A stretch of 64,000 nucleotides of DNA from Saxidomus purpurata. Lineage: Eukaryota; Mollusca; Bivalvia; Venerida; Veneridae. A model generated the notes under the pieces. That model saw only the letters and a program-made list of their open reading frames with translations, had not been told where the DNA came from and did no database searches. The DNA is taken from positions 5,067,403-5,131,402 of the forward strand of contig JAFMSR010000017.1 in assembly GCA_022818135.1 (NCBI GenBank), in the 5' to 3' direction. The translations under genes and the position numbers were made by a program. Shown here piece after piece: positions 24,482 to 35,680 of the stretch (positions are counted from its first letter, which is position 1; each line of letters starts with the position of its first letter).

Positions 24482-24515
<34 letters not shown>

Positions 24516-24630
24516 GTGTGTGTGTGTGTGTGTTGGTGGTGTGCACTTCTGGGTGCTGTGGGGCTCGTTTTGGGGAGGCTGCGTTTTTGGTACGTGGCAT
24601 TCCCTGTTTGATATTATTTTTGTTTTTATA
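23949..24630 (+). mobile_element. SINE-like retroposon copy 2
   Basis: Same family as 22306-22945, cut at its 5' end (starts TATGCTTCCCTC). The GT tract (24418-24538) is much longer than in copy 1. Ends CTGTTTGATATTATTTTTGT like the others. Confidence 0.75.
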
Positions 24631-25089
24631 CATTTGTATATGACATTGTACTGCGTTAACAAATTCATCACTGAAAATACACCACATTGCCTCTTAGAAT
24701 ATATGTCATCCATAATAAAATAACTGCATATCTCGATCGAATCTGAAATAAGGTCAAATAATGAAAAGCCAAAACGACTGGTGGTAGTGTAAGCACACTA
24801 CTACGTGTAATATTTTACTTTGACCAAAACAGATAAGACCGAATATCCGTCTTAGGAACGAAGCCGCCCAGGAAAAAAACCCTTTTTTGGGAAAATTAAA
24901 AACCCGTGTCCATGGCATGCACGCAGAACTTAACCTGAAGTATTAACAAATACAAGTTTGAAAAAATTAAAGCCAAGTTCTGATCGTTCCTCCGGATATC
25001 GGAAACTACGGACCATGTCCGGACATGCATTACATAAAAATCATTTAATGAACAAATATGAAAAAAGAAAACCCCGGTACGTTGAATAT
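24631..25089. other. Spacer, nothing recognised
   Basis: No gene or repeat recognised between the SINE-like copy and the DIRS terminal repeat. Confidence 0.4.
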
Positions 25090-25144
25090 GAAGAAATTTC
25101 GATGTCTCTATCGAATGAAAAGCTCGCTAGAACTTACGCTACCT
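25090..25144 (-). repeat. Terminal repeat of the DIRS-like element, outer piece of the 3' copy
   Basis: Matches 33560-33614 (GAAGAAATTTCGATGTCTCT through GCTCGCTAGAAC(T/G)). The copy is interrupted at 25144 by a 2.2-kb insertion and resumes at 27372. Confidence 0.85.
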
Positions 25145-27371
25145 TTGATTTGATTTGATTTGATGAGAATTTTATCAAGGTCCGTCCAAAAGAGCACTTA
25201 TGTTAGCTTAATATTTGGATGAGACCCCGGCATGTCTCCCGTCATGCCTAAAAAATAAAATTTTGAAGCCAGAAATAGGAGAAATTTACCTGACTGCAAT
25301 TTCCAGCCAGTATAGCCAAAGGTTGTATTTGATTGGTTACCAAATAGTAGGCCAATCACGGCGACCAATGAGATCTAAGTGTGATGGACCTGGAATGCAG
25401 GGAATTTGATTTGATTTGATGAGAATTTTATCAAGGTCCGTCCAAAAGAGCACTTATGTTAGCTTGATATTTGGATGAGACCCCGGCATGTCTCCCGTCA
25501 TGCCTAAAAAATAAAATTTTGAAGCCAGAAAATAGGAGAAATTTACCTGACTGCAATTTCCAGCCAGTATAGCCAAAGGTTGTATTTGATTGGTTACCAA
25601 ATAGTAGGCCAATCACGGCGACCAATGAGATCTAAGTGTGATTGACCTAGTTTGTATGTCTGGATCGTGGTAGCCTAACAGTTTTTAGAAAATTTTGATA
25701 CTAGATGTTATATGTGTTTGTTTTGTAAAGTAAAAATCCCCTTTAATAAAGTGTTGTCCTATTTTTATTTTGCTTAGCTTTTTGTGATGATAAAAAATTT
25801 AATTGTCCTGAATGATAGAATAAAATGTTGTCCGAAAAGATGGTTTTACTTATTTGAACAAGTTAAAAAGTATGCATGAAAGTTTGACTTATGTTTCTAC
25901 TCTGAAATTTTGAAAATATAAAAACCCCTTAAAACCCAAATAAGCCAGCAACCGCACAGGCTACTTGTTAACTTTACTTCTTTAATTATAATGGTGTACA
26001 ATAGAACATTATAAAGAGACTTGTACTAGTTGGTTGTTTACTACTGGAGCTAGAAGCAAAAATCGGAGCCAGGAGAGACAAAAATGATTAACCAATCAGC
26101 AGGGTGCTAATGGCCGCCAGTTCGGTCTACTACTGTTGAAAAAGCACAGTCATTAATGTAATTATTTGAATCATTTGTATCATAAATTAGATAAAATGCC
26201 AAAATTTGTCTTTAAATATATGAATGTTGCTGTAGATCATGAGTTCGTAAAATAGAAATTTTATTAAAGTTTTGTGGAATTTTGGTGAGAAATTCTTTTT
26301 AATTGTTTCAGAAGGAAATTTTAATTTTAATCTGTTAATCTGTTTTATTTTTTACTTATAAATAATAAAAGAAGTAAGTGTAGATCATGATTTGCATGAT
26401 CGGCGTTTCGGTCCTCGGACAGATGCTGGTGAACTACTATTCCTGATCCTGGTTGCCTAACCAGTACTTTTCACATCTTCTTTGTTGTGAGTGATTGGGT
26501 TTTTCGTGCCTGAGTAAGATTGTTCTTAATCTAGTTTTGATCTTATATTACACATCTTTATTGGTTCGAAAATATAATTGCGAAAGTTAGATATGCTTTT
26601 CAAGATTAACATTGCTGTTCGTACTACTTGACCTGACCTACTTGTTGGTTTTGGGTGACCTACTGCGACTTTTAGTGCGCACGAACCGGATGGAGTTATC
26701 ACAGGTGCGCGTTTGGCTTTTTTGGATCCGGCTATTTTTTGACAGTAGATTACTGCTTCCATTTAGGAAATAAGTAGTGTTTTATGCATTTTCTGCAATG
26801 TCTGGGGTATCTAGTTATAGGATCAATCACTGTTTTTGGTTAGTTATGACTTTTTATATGGGCATTAAGTATGCATTTTCTTGTTTAAGCAGTCATTAAT
26901 TGTGATTATTTCTATTTTCTACGTTTTTCCAGTCATTGTCCTGGTGATTATTTTGGACATTTATTAGTTGTATGTTTGTTTTTGTAATCACCAGGGGTTT
27001 GTATATGCGTGGGTTATAATGGTATGTCGCCACAGACACTATTTTTTCCTATGTAGGTATCAAATTTCTTACTCGCTGAACCGCTGAAAAGTAAAAATTT
27101 GTTAATTTCACATATTTCTATAAAATGACTAATAACTATCTAATCTACTGAGCTTCCGTCACATGTCAAGATGTCGGCTTTATACCGGGTTTGTCACGTG
27201 GTAGGTATTTGTAGTAATTATTCTATACATGTGTTTTTTATATATTTAGATAGAGCAAAAAAGGATTTTTTGTCGATTTTGTTTAAATAAAGCTTTTTTC
27301 TTACGTTTTTTTGTGTTATATCTTTGGTCCTTGTTATTCTAAATATAATTTGGTCGAAATATAAATTGTCA
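25145..27371 (-). mobile_element. 2.2-kb insertion with LINE-type tail, flanked by a 14-bp duplication
   Basis: Bounded by AACTTACGCTACCT (25131-25144) and AACTGACGCTACCT (27372-27385), a 14-bp target duplication with one mismatch; the uninterrupted site is at 33603-33616. The left end is TTGATTTGATTTGATTTGAT, a pentamer tail as at LINE 3' ends. The first 250 bp, tail included, occur twice in tandem (25145-25395 and 25406-25640). No reverse transcriptase was found in the remaining 1.7 kb, so it is a heavily truncated or composite element. Confidence 0.65.
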
Positions 27372-27508
27372 AACTGACGCTACCTAGACTGACCAGTCTA
27401 TTTATACGACTGACTGATCAGGTGACCAAAACCGGTCAAACAGGTTTTGCAAGTCAGCAGCCAGGACAATAGTTCTCCGACTATACGTTGTACCGCGGAG
27501 AACTATGA
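27372..27508 (-). repeat. Terminal repeat of the DIRS-like element, inner piece of the 3' copy
   Basis: Matches 33603-33740, including an internal hairpin (AGTTCTCCG..CGGAGAACT) and a TATA-like TATAAATAG on the minus strand. Differs from the 5' copy mainly by two missing bases near 27491. Confidence 0.85.
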
Positions 27509-27509
27509 A

Positions 27510-27575
27510 GTCCTTTCTACTTTCATTTCAAAAATGACAACAAAGACCAAACTGTGCATTTGGCGAGGCTGTTTA
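27510..27575 (-). repeat. 66-bp repeat next to the DIRS terminal repeat
   Basis: One-mismatch copy of 22200-22265. Position directly inside the 3' terminal repeat is where a B repeat would lie in a Ngaro-type A-body-B-A-B arrangement. That reading is inference. Confidence 0.5.
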
Positions 27576-27884
27576 TAGACCATACAAAGCATAGGGGGCA
27601 CAGAACAAACTAATTCCTCCTTCAAATTCAACGTACCATATAAACTATAAATTATTTCTGAATAACGAATCAAATATCGTGTATATAATCATGTAAATGT
27701 TGCTTTGATCAACTTTCTGATATCATACTGAACCTTGACGATTCTGGTACATGTACCTAATGTCCTAAAACATGCTTAACAATTTCTGACATATCGATAC
27801 GACGTCAACTCCGGCGTTAACATGTGAATATAATCATAGTACTAGAGAATTGATGATTCTCGTCCCTTTAAAAAATAAATTTTA
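27576..27884. other. 3' untranslated part of the DIRS-like element
   Basis: Noncoding stretch between the end of the recombinase frame and the terminal repeat. Nothing else recognised. Confidence 0.45.
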
Positions 27885-29175
27885 TCATAAATTCATCGCC
27901 CTGGTTATAGGCAATCTGTTTTCTATAGAATCATCTACATAGCCATCCTTGGCAGTATCCGTCTTCCAACGTCCATGACGCTTTAAACATCTCTCAGAAA
28001 CCCCCGCTGTGTTAGCGGCCACTGTGGCACCGCTAGCACGTAGCATGTGCGTACCAAGTTTCAAATGTGGGGCTACTAATTTAAGTTTTGAAACAGTGCA
28101 CTCCTTTGACCTGGTATAGCTCAACTTTTTATTTTTGTGAACGAGAGATGAAACACTCTTTGATCGAAACGCTGGTTTAAAAAGAAAGCCGTCAGACTGC
28201 GTAGTCAAACCTGCGTTGTACATGTATTTTTGTAACATTCTGTACGGACAAGCGGAAGAACTTCCCTTAGCGATAAGAACTATATTACCCTTTCTATACA
28301 TATCTGTTTTGCTGTGTCTTATTTTTATCTCTAAATGATCGGATAAAAAGGTAAGATCATTACAGTATAAAAACAAAAATAATATCACACAGGGAATGCC
28401 TCGTACCAAAAACGCAGCCTCCCCAAAACAAGCCCCACAGCACCCAGAAGTGCACACCACCAACACACACACACACACACACGCACACACACACACACAC
28501 ACACAACACACACACACACACAATCATGTACACACACAAACATACACTACCAACACACACAAGCATACAAAGCAAACACACGAGGACAAAACGAACAATT
28601 AAAGGAACACACCACTTATTTCGTCAAAACGTAAAAAACCTGCAGAACCTAACAAAATCATAGACAAATCTCTTAAATCCACTACATCACTGCATTCTGA
28701 ATAAAGAGAACACAAAGACTTAAGTAATTCAGTATTGATTACGTCCTTTTTCTGTACAGGTTTCGAACTTATCCTCTTGGCAGTTTCAACAAGACATTTA
28801 ACAATGTTATTTTCCGTTGGATCCTCTACATCGTTCGTTTTGTGCGCCCACTTGATCCCGTACATAGCGGAAGTGATAACATGATCAGATTTACCACTGT
28901 CTAATAAGATGCGTGAGGTACAATGCAACATATATTGATTTCGCCGGCATCGCAACTAAATTGTTTTCGTTACAGTATGTTTCAAACTGAGAAAAAGCAC
29001 TTTTATACTTTTTTACTATATTGTCAGCTCTAGATTGCAAAATATATCCCGCCATATTGTCCAACATGGAATTCTGCAAAGCTGCCGGTACGTCCGCCTC
29101 TTTGAACTTCCTCTTAAGCGTAGTTTTTAAGCCAACACCTGTTAAAAGAAGTGCAATATAATTCCAGTGCTTCAA
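27885..29175 (-). pseudogene. Tyrosine recombinase of the DIRS-like element, interrupted
   Basis: Three pieces on the minus strand. 29175-28891: helical core-binding-like part (ADNIVKKYKSAFSQFETYC). 28955-28599: catalytic part I, with the first catalytic Arg in GFLRFDEIS near 28630. Then a SINE-like fragment at 28608-28364. About 28362-27885: the rest, CNDLTFLSDHLEIKIRHSKT, then HMLRASGAT (HxxR, about 28040), HGRW and the likely nucleophile Tyr in KDGYVDD (about 27936). All hallmark residues are visible but the frame is cut by the insertion and a frameshift near 28930. Would have integrated element circles without an integrase. Confidence 0.85.
28364..28608 (-). mobile_element. SINE-like retroposon copy 3, 5'-truncated
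   Basis: Only the last about 245 bases of the family (from GTGTTCCTTTAATTGTTCG, through the GT tract, to the fixed 3' end), inserted in the recombinase frame between GFLRFDEIS and CNDLTFLSD. Confidence 0.8.
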
Positions 29176-29256
29176 ACCTATCTCGTTCTACAAGAAATTT
29201 ACTTGTGTTTGTGTACAAATTTTAAAGCTATCATATCGAAAGGTAAAGGATTTTTG

Positions 29257-31140
29257 CTAAAAAAACCCGTTATTACCTAATCCAGCTTTGACAACATTTA
29301 ACCTGCCCAAATTCACGGATTCAGCAATACAATTTTTGAATCTGCCTTCTTCGTGACATAGACAAGGCCAAAAAGGGGAACTTTTCCATAAAGGAATAAT
29401 TAATGTACAATCTGCTCTTTCAACATTCATCTTATTAAAACAATTAGTGACTAATCTAACGGGTGGTACGACCCAGTTTAATTCGTGACCCCAACATTGT
29501 ACTAAAGCATCTACGGCTTCAGTTCCCGGTACCCACCAACGGAAATTAAAACGCACACATTTGTTATTCAAATGAGAAGCAAACCTGTCAACCGTGTAAG
29601 GGCCCCAGATTGAATTCAACCAATCGTAAACAGAATCAGCAATTTGCCTGTCGTCGCTATCTCTACAACGACTTAAAATAATCTGCGGCCTCGTTGCCTT
29701 CCCGCGGAATCCATTCCGGACAGAGACATATTTTTTCCTTAACACAAAAACTGTTTAAATCTAAAGCAACTTTTTGAATATCTGATTTGCGACTGCCATT
29801 TACTAATATGGACTTAACATTTTGGTTGTCTGAATAAATTTAAACATGAGAATTTTTCAAAACAGAAACATTTGATTTGACAACCCTTCTCACTGCCTCT
29901 GTTTCACGCCATGTGGAACTATTTATCTTTTCTGTATCAGACCAGTCGCGTACGACCTCTGTATTTATGCTAGTTAAAACAGATTTATGCATACACCCAT
30001 CTGTGCGCTTAGCATGTGACGGACAAATATTTGCCTTTTCAGAGACATTTATATAACTCACTTCCGGGAGACTATCTTGTGCATTAGGAGCTACTTCCGG
30101 GCTCAACGTTCTATCCACTTCCGGGGATATCACATGACATGCCATTTTGCTCACTTCCGGGAGCACCGACACACTACATGAATCCGTTTCCGAGGATTCA
30201 GAACTTTTCAGAACATTACAATCGTTCTCGTTATGACATGTTAATGAGTCGCATCCATGCGAACTGTACAATACCTCACCTTCGGAAATATGTGATGCAG
30301 TCTGCGTCAAACTGCGATCATTTGCTTCTATAAAACCACCATAACCATCGGTACTGGCGTCTACGAATATATTGTAAACGCATACTGGTAGTTCTTGAAT
30401 ACACTTACCATGTGAACATAACAGAACTACGTTCTCTCTCCAGAATCTCAACTCATCTAAAGCGGAACTCGAAACTTTAACAGGAGCGTTCCAACTTGCT
30501 CTGAAGTTTATACAGTTAAACAACTCCCTAGTTCTTAATCTAACGATGCCACCTAATACGCTTTGTAATGAAATTATCTGGCCCGTTACAGAAGCCACTA
30601 ACCTCACTGGAACAACATTGCATCGGTCTGACTCAATTTGAAAAATGGTAGAATTCAATTTAGTAACCAAACAAACAATTCTGTTATTCGAAATGAACAG
30701 TAAGTTGTGGTACATATCAATTGTGTGTCCTAGCCAATCAACTTTTTGAGTGGGATCCCAATGGCACTTATCCTCGGCTAACAGAAACCCAAATTCTAAC
30801 CGAGATTGTTTCACAAAATTGCTCGATGTAACAGCCTTATCGTAATCCTTATGTCCACCAATACCGTCGTCTAAAAACATTATAATTTTGTGCCCATTTT
30901 GACGCAAAAAAGTGACAACCACCTTCAACATTTTCGTGAAAATGTGGCCTGCAGTTCTGATGCCAAATGGAAGGGAATTGAACACAAAACTTCTGAATGC
31001 CATTCTCGACTTGAGAAAATCCTAAAAATGTTCTATGCTCCTCAAAAATGTCAATATGATGATAAGCTCCCTTAAGATCGTATGTAAATAAAAATGAATT
31101 CTTTTCAAAAATTGCTTCTGCTACTCTATGTCCTCAAATT
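29257..31140 (-). pseudogene. Reverse transcriptase-RNase H and linker domain of the DIRS-like element
   Basis: RT begins in the preceding frame (31121-31420: KGKPRLELDCRYINP). Motif A (FTYDLKGAYHHIDI) lies at about 31040-31080 in another frame, and 31003-29840 carries the rest: FNSLPFGIRTA, the active-site FLDDGIG (about 30866-30880, Phe-Leu in place of Tyr-Ala/Val) and WLGHTID. RNase H follows with FVDASTDGYGG (about 30345). Residues after it form a Ser/Glu/Pro-rich insertion of about 120 codons with repeated (S/L)PEV motifs. RNase H resumes with SDNQNV and WIPREGNEAAD near 29710-29820. 29745-29257 is the WGPYTVDRFASHLN..PGTEAVDA..NWVVPPV region often found between RNase H and recombinase in DIRS-like elements. 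At least four frame breaks. Confidence 0.85.
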
Positions 31141-32040
31141 TGACTTTAAAAATATGTAAATAAGGATTTATGTATCTGCAATCAAGTTCTAGCCTGGGTT
31201 TTCCTTTTTTGTTATAAGCGACAGTAAGAGGTTTGACAACATACGGGATATCGTTTACCTGAGACACCACGCCTTTAGACAATAAACTGCTTATCTCACT
31301 TTGTACAAAAGAAGGGTTGTCCCTGGCCGATTTATTATTTCTCAGATAAACGGGAGCAGGTACTTCTTTCAACGGCAACTTATAGCCGTTCTTGACAACA
31401 CTACAAATATAAAGGCTATCAGAAGTTTCTTGCCATTTCGCTAGATTCATTTTAAGTCTACCTACCGGTGAAACAGCAACTTCCGGTGGGGACTCGATCC
31501 CTTCTACAATTACCTGACCATGAGACAGATCACGTGTTGAAACATCAGCAGTAGATGTATTACCTGTACTGCAATTTGTCTGCTTTAAAGACAAGCTATT
31601 ATCAAATGCATTTTCCGATGCATCGTTTTCTTTGGCTAAAGAGTTTAACAAAAATTTACTCATCTTATTGTTTGACAAGGAAGCTGTGCATTCTCTGGCA
31701 CCTTTCCAGTGACCGGGTTTGCCGCAATCGAAACACAAGCCTAGTCTCCGTGGCTGTGACGTTGTTGCAACAGGTGACTGCACAGTGCTGGAGTTATATC
31801 CCCTACTCTGCTGACCGGCGGAACGCCTAGTGCCGTACGGTCGGTACGTCGCCTTCGTCTTTTTCGCTTTTTCAGCTTTTAATTTCTTATTTGCTCTCAT
31901 CTCGGCTTTGTATATTTTCTTCTCGTCATCCGAGTCGCTAGCCAATGGATTGGCCTGATATTCCTGTACAACTCGCCATCCGAGATCTGAGGAATCAGCT
32001 AGCTTTATTAGCTTTTGACGATGTGAGATTATGCTTTGAA

Positions 32041-32236
32041 CTGAAAATATGCGAAAATATAATAAATGATAAAATAAGTCCAAGACGTAAAATATCGCAT
32101 ACGATCTGAACAAATCTTATATAACAAACTCAAGAATCCTGATAAAAACAAAAATAATATCAAACAGGGAATGCCACGTACCAAAAACGCAGCCTCCCCA
32201 AAACGAACTCCACAGCACCCAGAAGTGCACACCACC

Positions 32237-32282
<46 letters not shown>

Positions 32283-33246
32283 CACACGAAACACACACAC
32301 AATCATGTACACACACACATATACACTACCAACACACACTATCATACAAAGCAAACACACGAGGACAAAACGAACAATTAAAGGAACACAGTGGGGCACC
32401 GCCTTGGAACGGTCAGTGGCAAAAACACCACTGGGGAGCTTAAACCGGTTTATGGTGCGCACCCAACCTCACTCTTACCCCCACCATGTTCCAAAGTCAC
32501 AGGACAGTGTAAATAAAAGTAATCCCTGCTAGGTGAATCTCTAACACACGCAATGGAAACAAAAGGCATGGTATGTAAAACACAAAAATGCTCGTGTATA
32601 AATATATAAAAAGCAAACCTTGAGAACCAAAAAACGTATGTACTCAATGCCTTTGCAGAAGGCAGAGCACCAAGAGAAACACCCTTAAGGGCCCGACGAA
32701 ACAGGCCAGAGGACAGAAATCAAAACAGTTTCGTCCCAGTGGGATTTAAAAACTGCCCATCACAGAGTCCTCCCCCTCTTCCGTCAGACACAATCAAAGA
32801 GGGAAGCATAGCGTCCAACTGTAAACGGGTTGAACACCAAACATGCGGTGTGTCTCAAAACAGTTGGGTCGTAACCTCTTTTAACAAAACGTTTTATTAT
32901 TTTAGCAAATACAGTTTGAAAAAGCAGTTTGATAAGCCTATGATGAAACAATTAAAAATGTAATTACGTGTACATAAATACTGTTTAATGGATAAAATAA
33001 CTCCATAAAAATCGATGTCCAAACTGACAATGGACACAATGAACAAAGAAGAAGGTACACACCACAGACGCTGTTCAATACCGAAACGACAAATCCCTTT
33101 TATGGACACGTGCAATTTAGGCCAGATGAATTTGATATGCCTTTTTCTGGCCGCCGTTTTTCAAGCTTTGCAAGAAAAACTGTGTAATAAGAAAACTGTA
33201 CATGTTTTATACGCTATTTGAAAAAATATTTGTTTAATTCGCATAC
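32041..33246 (-). other. Apparent spliceosomal intron in gag
   Basis: Donor GTATGC (33246 downward), acceptor TATTTTCAG ending at 32041, phase 1 on both sides. It contains the full-length SINE-like copy 4. Open frames inside it are repeat-derived. Confidence 0.55.
32144..32843 (-). mobile_element. SINE-like retroposon copy 4, longest copy
   Basis: Minus-strand copy from TTTGGTGTTCAACCCG (right edge, 32843) to the fixed 3' end at 32144, with the ACCATAAACCGGTTTAAGCT core at 32440-32460 and a GT tract (as CA) at 32228-32335. It shares its 5' start with copy 1. Confidence 0.8.
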
Positions 33247-33559
33247 CTTCTGCTAATTTCTGTCTGCACTCCTGCATCTTGCCGTTCTCTAACAAATGTG
33301 TAGATTCGTCTAATTTAACAGAAACGTTAGCATACCAGTATATCTAAATTGTTCTTCGTTACTCTTTCGTTTGAACTTTTCTTGACCAGAAACCAAAGTA
33401 GAAATTTTACTTATTTGCTGAGCATTAGTTTGACCACTTATCTTAGTAAACAAGTTCTCAATTTCCTCCAACATCTCCGTTTTGTGCTCTCCAAATGCCG
33501 CCTTCACTTTGTCTTCTATGAAACCCTCCATATTAGCGTCCATGTTGAACAAAATTCAA

Positions 33560-33740
33560 GAAGAAATTTCGATGTCTCTATCGAATGAAAAGCTCGCTAG
33601 AACTGACGCTACCTAGACTGACCAGTCTATTTATACGACTGACTGATCAGGTGACCAAAACCGGTCAAACAGGTTTTGCAAGTCAGCAGCCAGGACAATA
33701 GTTCTCCGACTATACGTTGTCATACCGCGGAGAACTATGA
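33560..33740 (-). repeat. 5' terminal repeat of the DIRS-like element
   Basis: 181-bp repeat matching the split copy at 25090-25144 plus 27372-27508, same orientation. On the minus strand it carries CGTATAAATAGACTGG (TATA-like, about 33626-33640) and lies just before the gag start, so it should contain the promoter. Confidence 0.85.
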
Positions 33741-34107
33741 ATTATTTACAGTTTTGTTGTTATTGTTTTTGTTTACACGGTGATGAGTGATGTCATTAGT
33801 CAAGAGAAACCGTGACGTCATTTATCTATACCCGTAACTAATAGTTTTCGTAACTTGAATCGTTATTGCGTATCCTGAAACTTCGGACCACTTCTATAAA
33901 TGAAAATTCCTGTTACATTTACGTGAAATTTATTTATGAAAAAACTGAAACACCGCGTATACACCTTTCATGAATGAAAGTCACATTGAAATAGCATCTT
34001 AACAGTGTTTGCGGGAGGTAACTTCAACGGCAAAGTCTAGGTGCGGTGCAAGTGTAAATTACGTTCGATGAAAAAAGTTCTCTCTTTTTCTTCAAATGAT
34101 GTTTCAA
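33741..34107. other. Spacer, nothing recognised
   Basis: No gene or repeat recognised. Confidence 0.4.
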
Positions 34108-34282
34108 ATAAGTCGTGTTAGAATCGAAATAATAAATATCCAAGTTTGGTTTATGGTAGAATACCCCTCGTTTGTCGTTTTTATGCGTAGAAATATATCA
34201 CTCTGGCGTGCGGCCTTTGTGATATATTCTTGCGCATAAAAACTCCAAACTCGGGTTATTGTACGATAAACCAAACATGGAT
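34108..34282. repeat. Hairpin repeat with about 62-bp arms
   Basis: 34139-34200 (AAGTTTGGTTTATGGTAGAA to GAAATATATCAC) is an imperfect reverse complement of 34218-34281 (GTGATATATTC to CGATAAACCAAAC), with a 17-base loop. The left flank GTGTTAGAATCGAAATAATA is shared with the MITE end near 36839. Confidence 0.7.
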
Positions 34283-34287
34283 ACATT

Positions 34288-35188
34288 TATTAGCTCACCT
34301 GACACAAATTTCCAGAGTGAGCTATTAGGATCGCATTCCGTCCGTCCGTCTGTCCGTCCGTCCACCATTTCCTTCAAACGACATCTCCTCTGAAACCACT
34401 GGGCCAATGTTGATGAAACTTTGCAGGGATGTACCTTGCATGAACTTCTATCAAAGTTGTTCAAAGAATTACATTCCATGCAGAACTCTGGTTGCTATGG
34501 CCGCAAATAGGAAAAACTTTAAAAATCAGCCTCTCTGAAACAACAAGGCCTAGAGCTTAGATATTTGACATGTAGCATTGTCTAGTAGATCTCTACCAAC
34601 ATTGTTCAAATTATGACCCCTGGGTCAAAATTGACCCCGCGCGGGTGGTCACTTAGTTTTGAATAGGCATATATAGGAAAAACTTTAAAAATCTTCTTCT
34701 CTGAAACCACAGGGCCTAGAGCTTAGATATGTGGCATGTAGCATAAGTTAGTTGACCTCTACCAAGATTGTTCAAATATGACCCCCGGATTAAAATTGAC
34801 CCCTAACGGGGGTCACTTAGTTTTACATAGGCTTGTATAAGAAAAACTTTAAAAATCTTCTTCTCTGAAACCACAAGGCCTAGAGCTTAGATATTTGGCA
34901 TGTAGCATTGGCTAGTGGACCTCTACCAAGACTGTTCATATTATGACCCCCTGATCAAAACTGACCCCGCACAGGGCTTAGATATTTTGCATGTAGCATT
35001 GCCTAGTAGACCTCTTCAAATTATGCCCCTGGGGTCAATATTGGCCTTTCCCTGGGTCCCTGGGGGGGGGTCATTTGTTTTACTAAGATGTATTTGGTAT
35101 ATAGCATTGTCTAGTGTTCTTCCACCAGGCAAGTGGACTTGTACCAAGGTGAACGATATAGGGCCATATTTGCCCTCTTGTTTCGAAA
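34288..35188 (+). mobile_element. GTCCGTC-family element
   Basis: Starts TTAGCTCACCTGACAC..GTGAGCTATTAGGATCGCATTCCGTCCGTCC and ends GGTGAACGATATAGGGCCATATTTGCCCTCTTGTTT. Four to five internal units of about 165 bp (CTCTGAAACCAC(A/T)..GGCCTAGAGCTTAGATAT..GCATGTAGCAT..TTCAAAT(T)ATGACCCC). Same subfamily as 63005-63390. Confidence 0.8.
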
Positions 35189-35680
35189 CTAGAGTGATTA
35201 AGCAAAACGTGTAAAAATCCGCACCTCAAATGACTGGCTTTGAGACCATTTGTAGGTGATGTATTTCGTCATTATGGTCTTGTCCAGAAGAAGTGGCTAA
35301 ATTTCTTAAAATTTGTTGATGTGACATCTTTACGCAAATGACATTAAAGAGTACATAAGCACTTTTTATAACTGTATAAAATTTGAGAGTAATTCTGTTT
35401 CAGAAACATTTCGTTTGGCATTTTTAAATAATCGGCATCTACTCATTTTTTTCATACATTGTAACTGTATGAACATTTATGCGTATTTCTACAAACTGTC
35501 ACAAGATAAATAAAATGTTTCTACGCAAATTAATTTACCTTTAAGGTTATTGCAGGTTCTAATCGTGTCTGCTATGTATCAATGATATTACACTAATTTT
35601 CAACAAATGATAAGTAAATGTATTAACGAATGCTGAATGCCTATCTTTTTCATATAAACTTTGACTATATCTTTTAAGTC
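35189..35680. other. Spacer, nothing recognised
   Basis: AT-rich without supported features. Confidence 0.4.

Larger units (their letters stand above)
31121..33552 (-). pseudogene. Gag of the DIRS-like element, with an apparent intron
   Basis: Start at 33552 (MFNMDANMEGFIEDKVKAAF), with KFKRKSNEEQFR near 33370, a frameshift near 33340, then LDESTHLLENGKMQ to QKLAEG at 33248. There GAAG|GTATGC is a splice donor; TATTTTCAG|TTCAAAGC at 32041 is an acceptor. Joining them keeps the frame (phase 1) and continues ISHRQKLIKLADSSDLGW. Downstream come a Lys-rich basic stretch and a zinc-knuckle-like CFDCGKPGHWKGAREC (about 31695-31740), with two residues more than the usual CCHC spacing. The frame then runs into the N-terminal part of the RT. 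Introns are known in some DIRS-like elements. Confidence 0.75.
25090..33740 (-). mobile_element. DIRS-like tyrosine-recombinase retrotransposon, decayed
   Basis: On the minus strand the order is 5' terminal repeat (33740-33560), gag, RT with RNase H, a linker domain, tyrosine recombinase, and 3' terminal repeat (27508-27372 continuing at 25144-25090). The terminal repeats are direct, about 181 bp and nearly identical, which fits Ngaro/PAT-like members better than classical inverted-repeat DIRS. Later insertions: a 2.2-kb block in the 3' repeat, a SINE-like fragment in the recombinase and another in the gag intron. Multiple frameshifts make it inactive. Confidence 0.85.

Noticed and set aside
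22688..24723. Several 90-115-codon frames with Val-Cys runs or Thr-His runs
   Set aside because: They cross the GT tract of the SINE-like copies and exist in each copy only because (GT)n and (CA)n have no stops.
27885..28523. Phage or bacterial integrase contamination
   Set aside because: The recombinase is linked in order to gag, RT and RNase H and interrupted by local SINE-like repeats, so it belongs to a DIRS-like retroelement.
28396..28602. Thr-His-rich frame on the plus strand
   Set aside because: Translation of the CA tract of SINE-like copy 3, not a gene.
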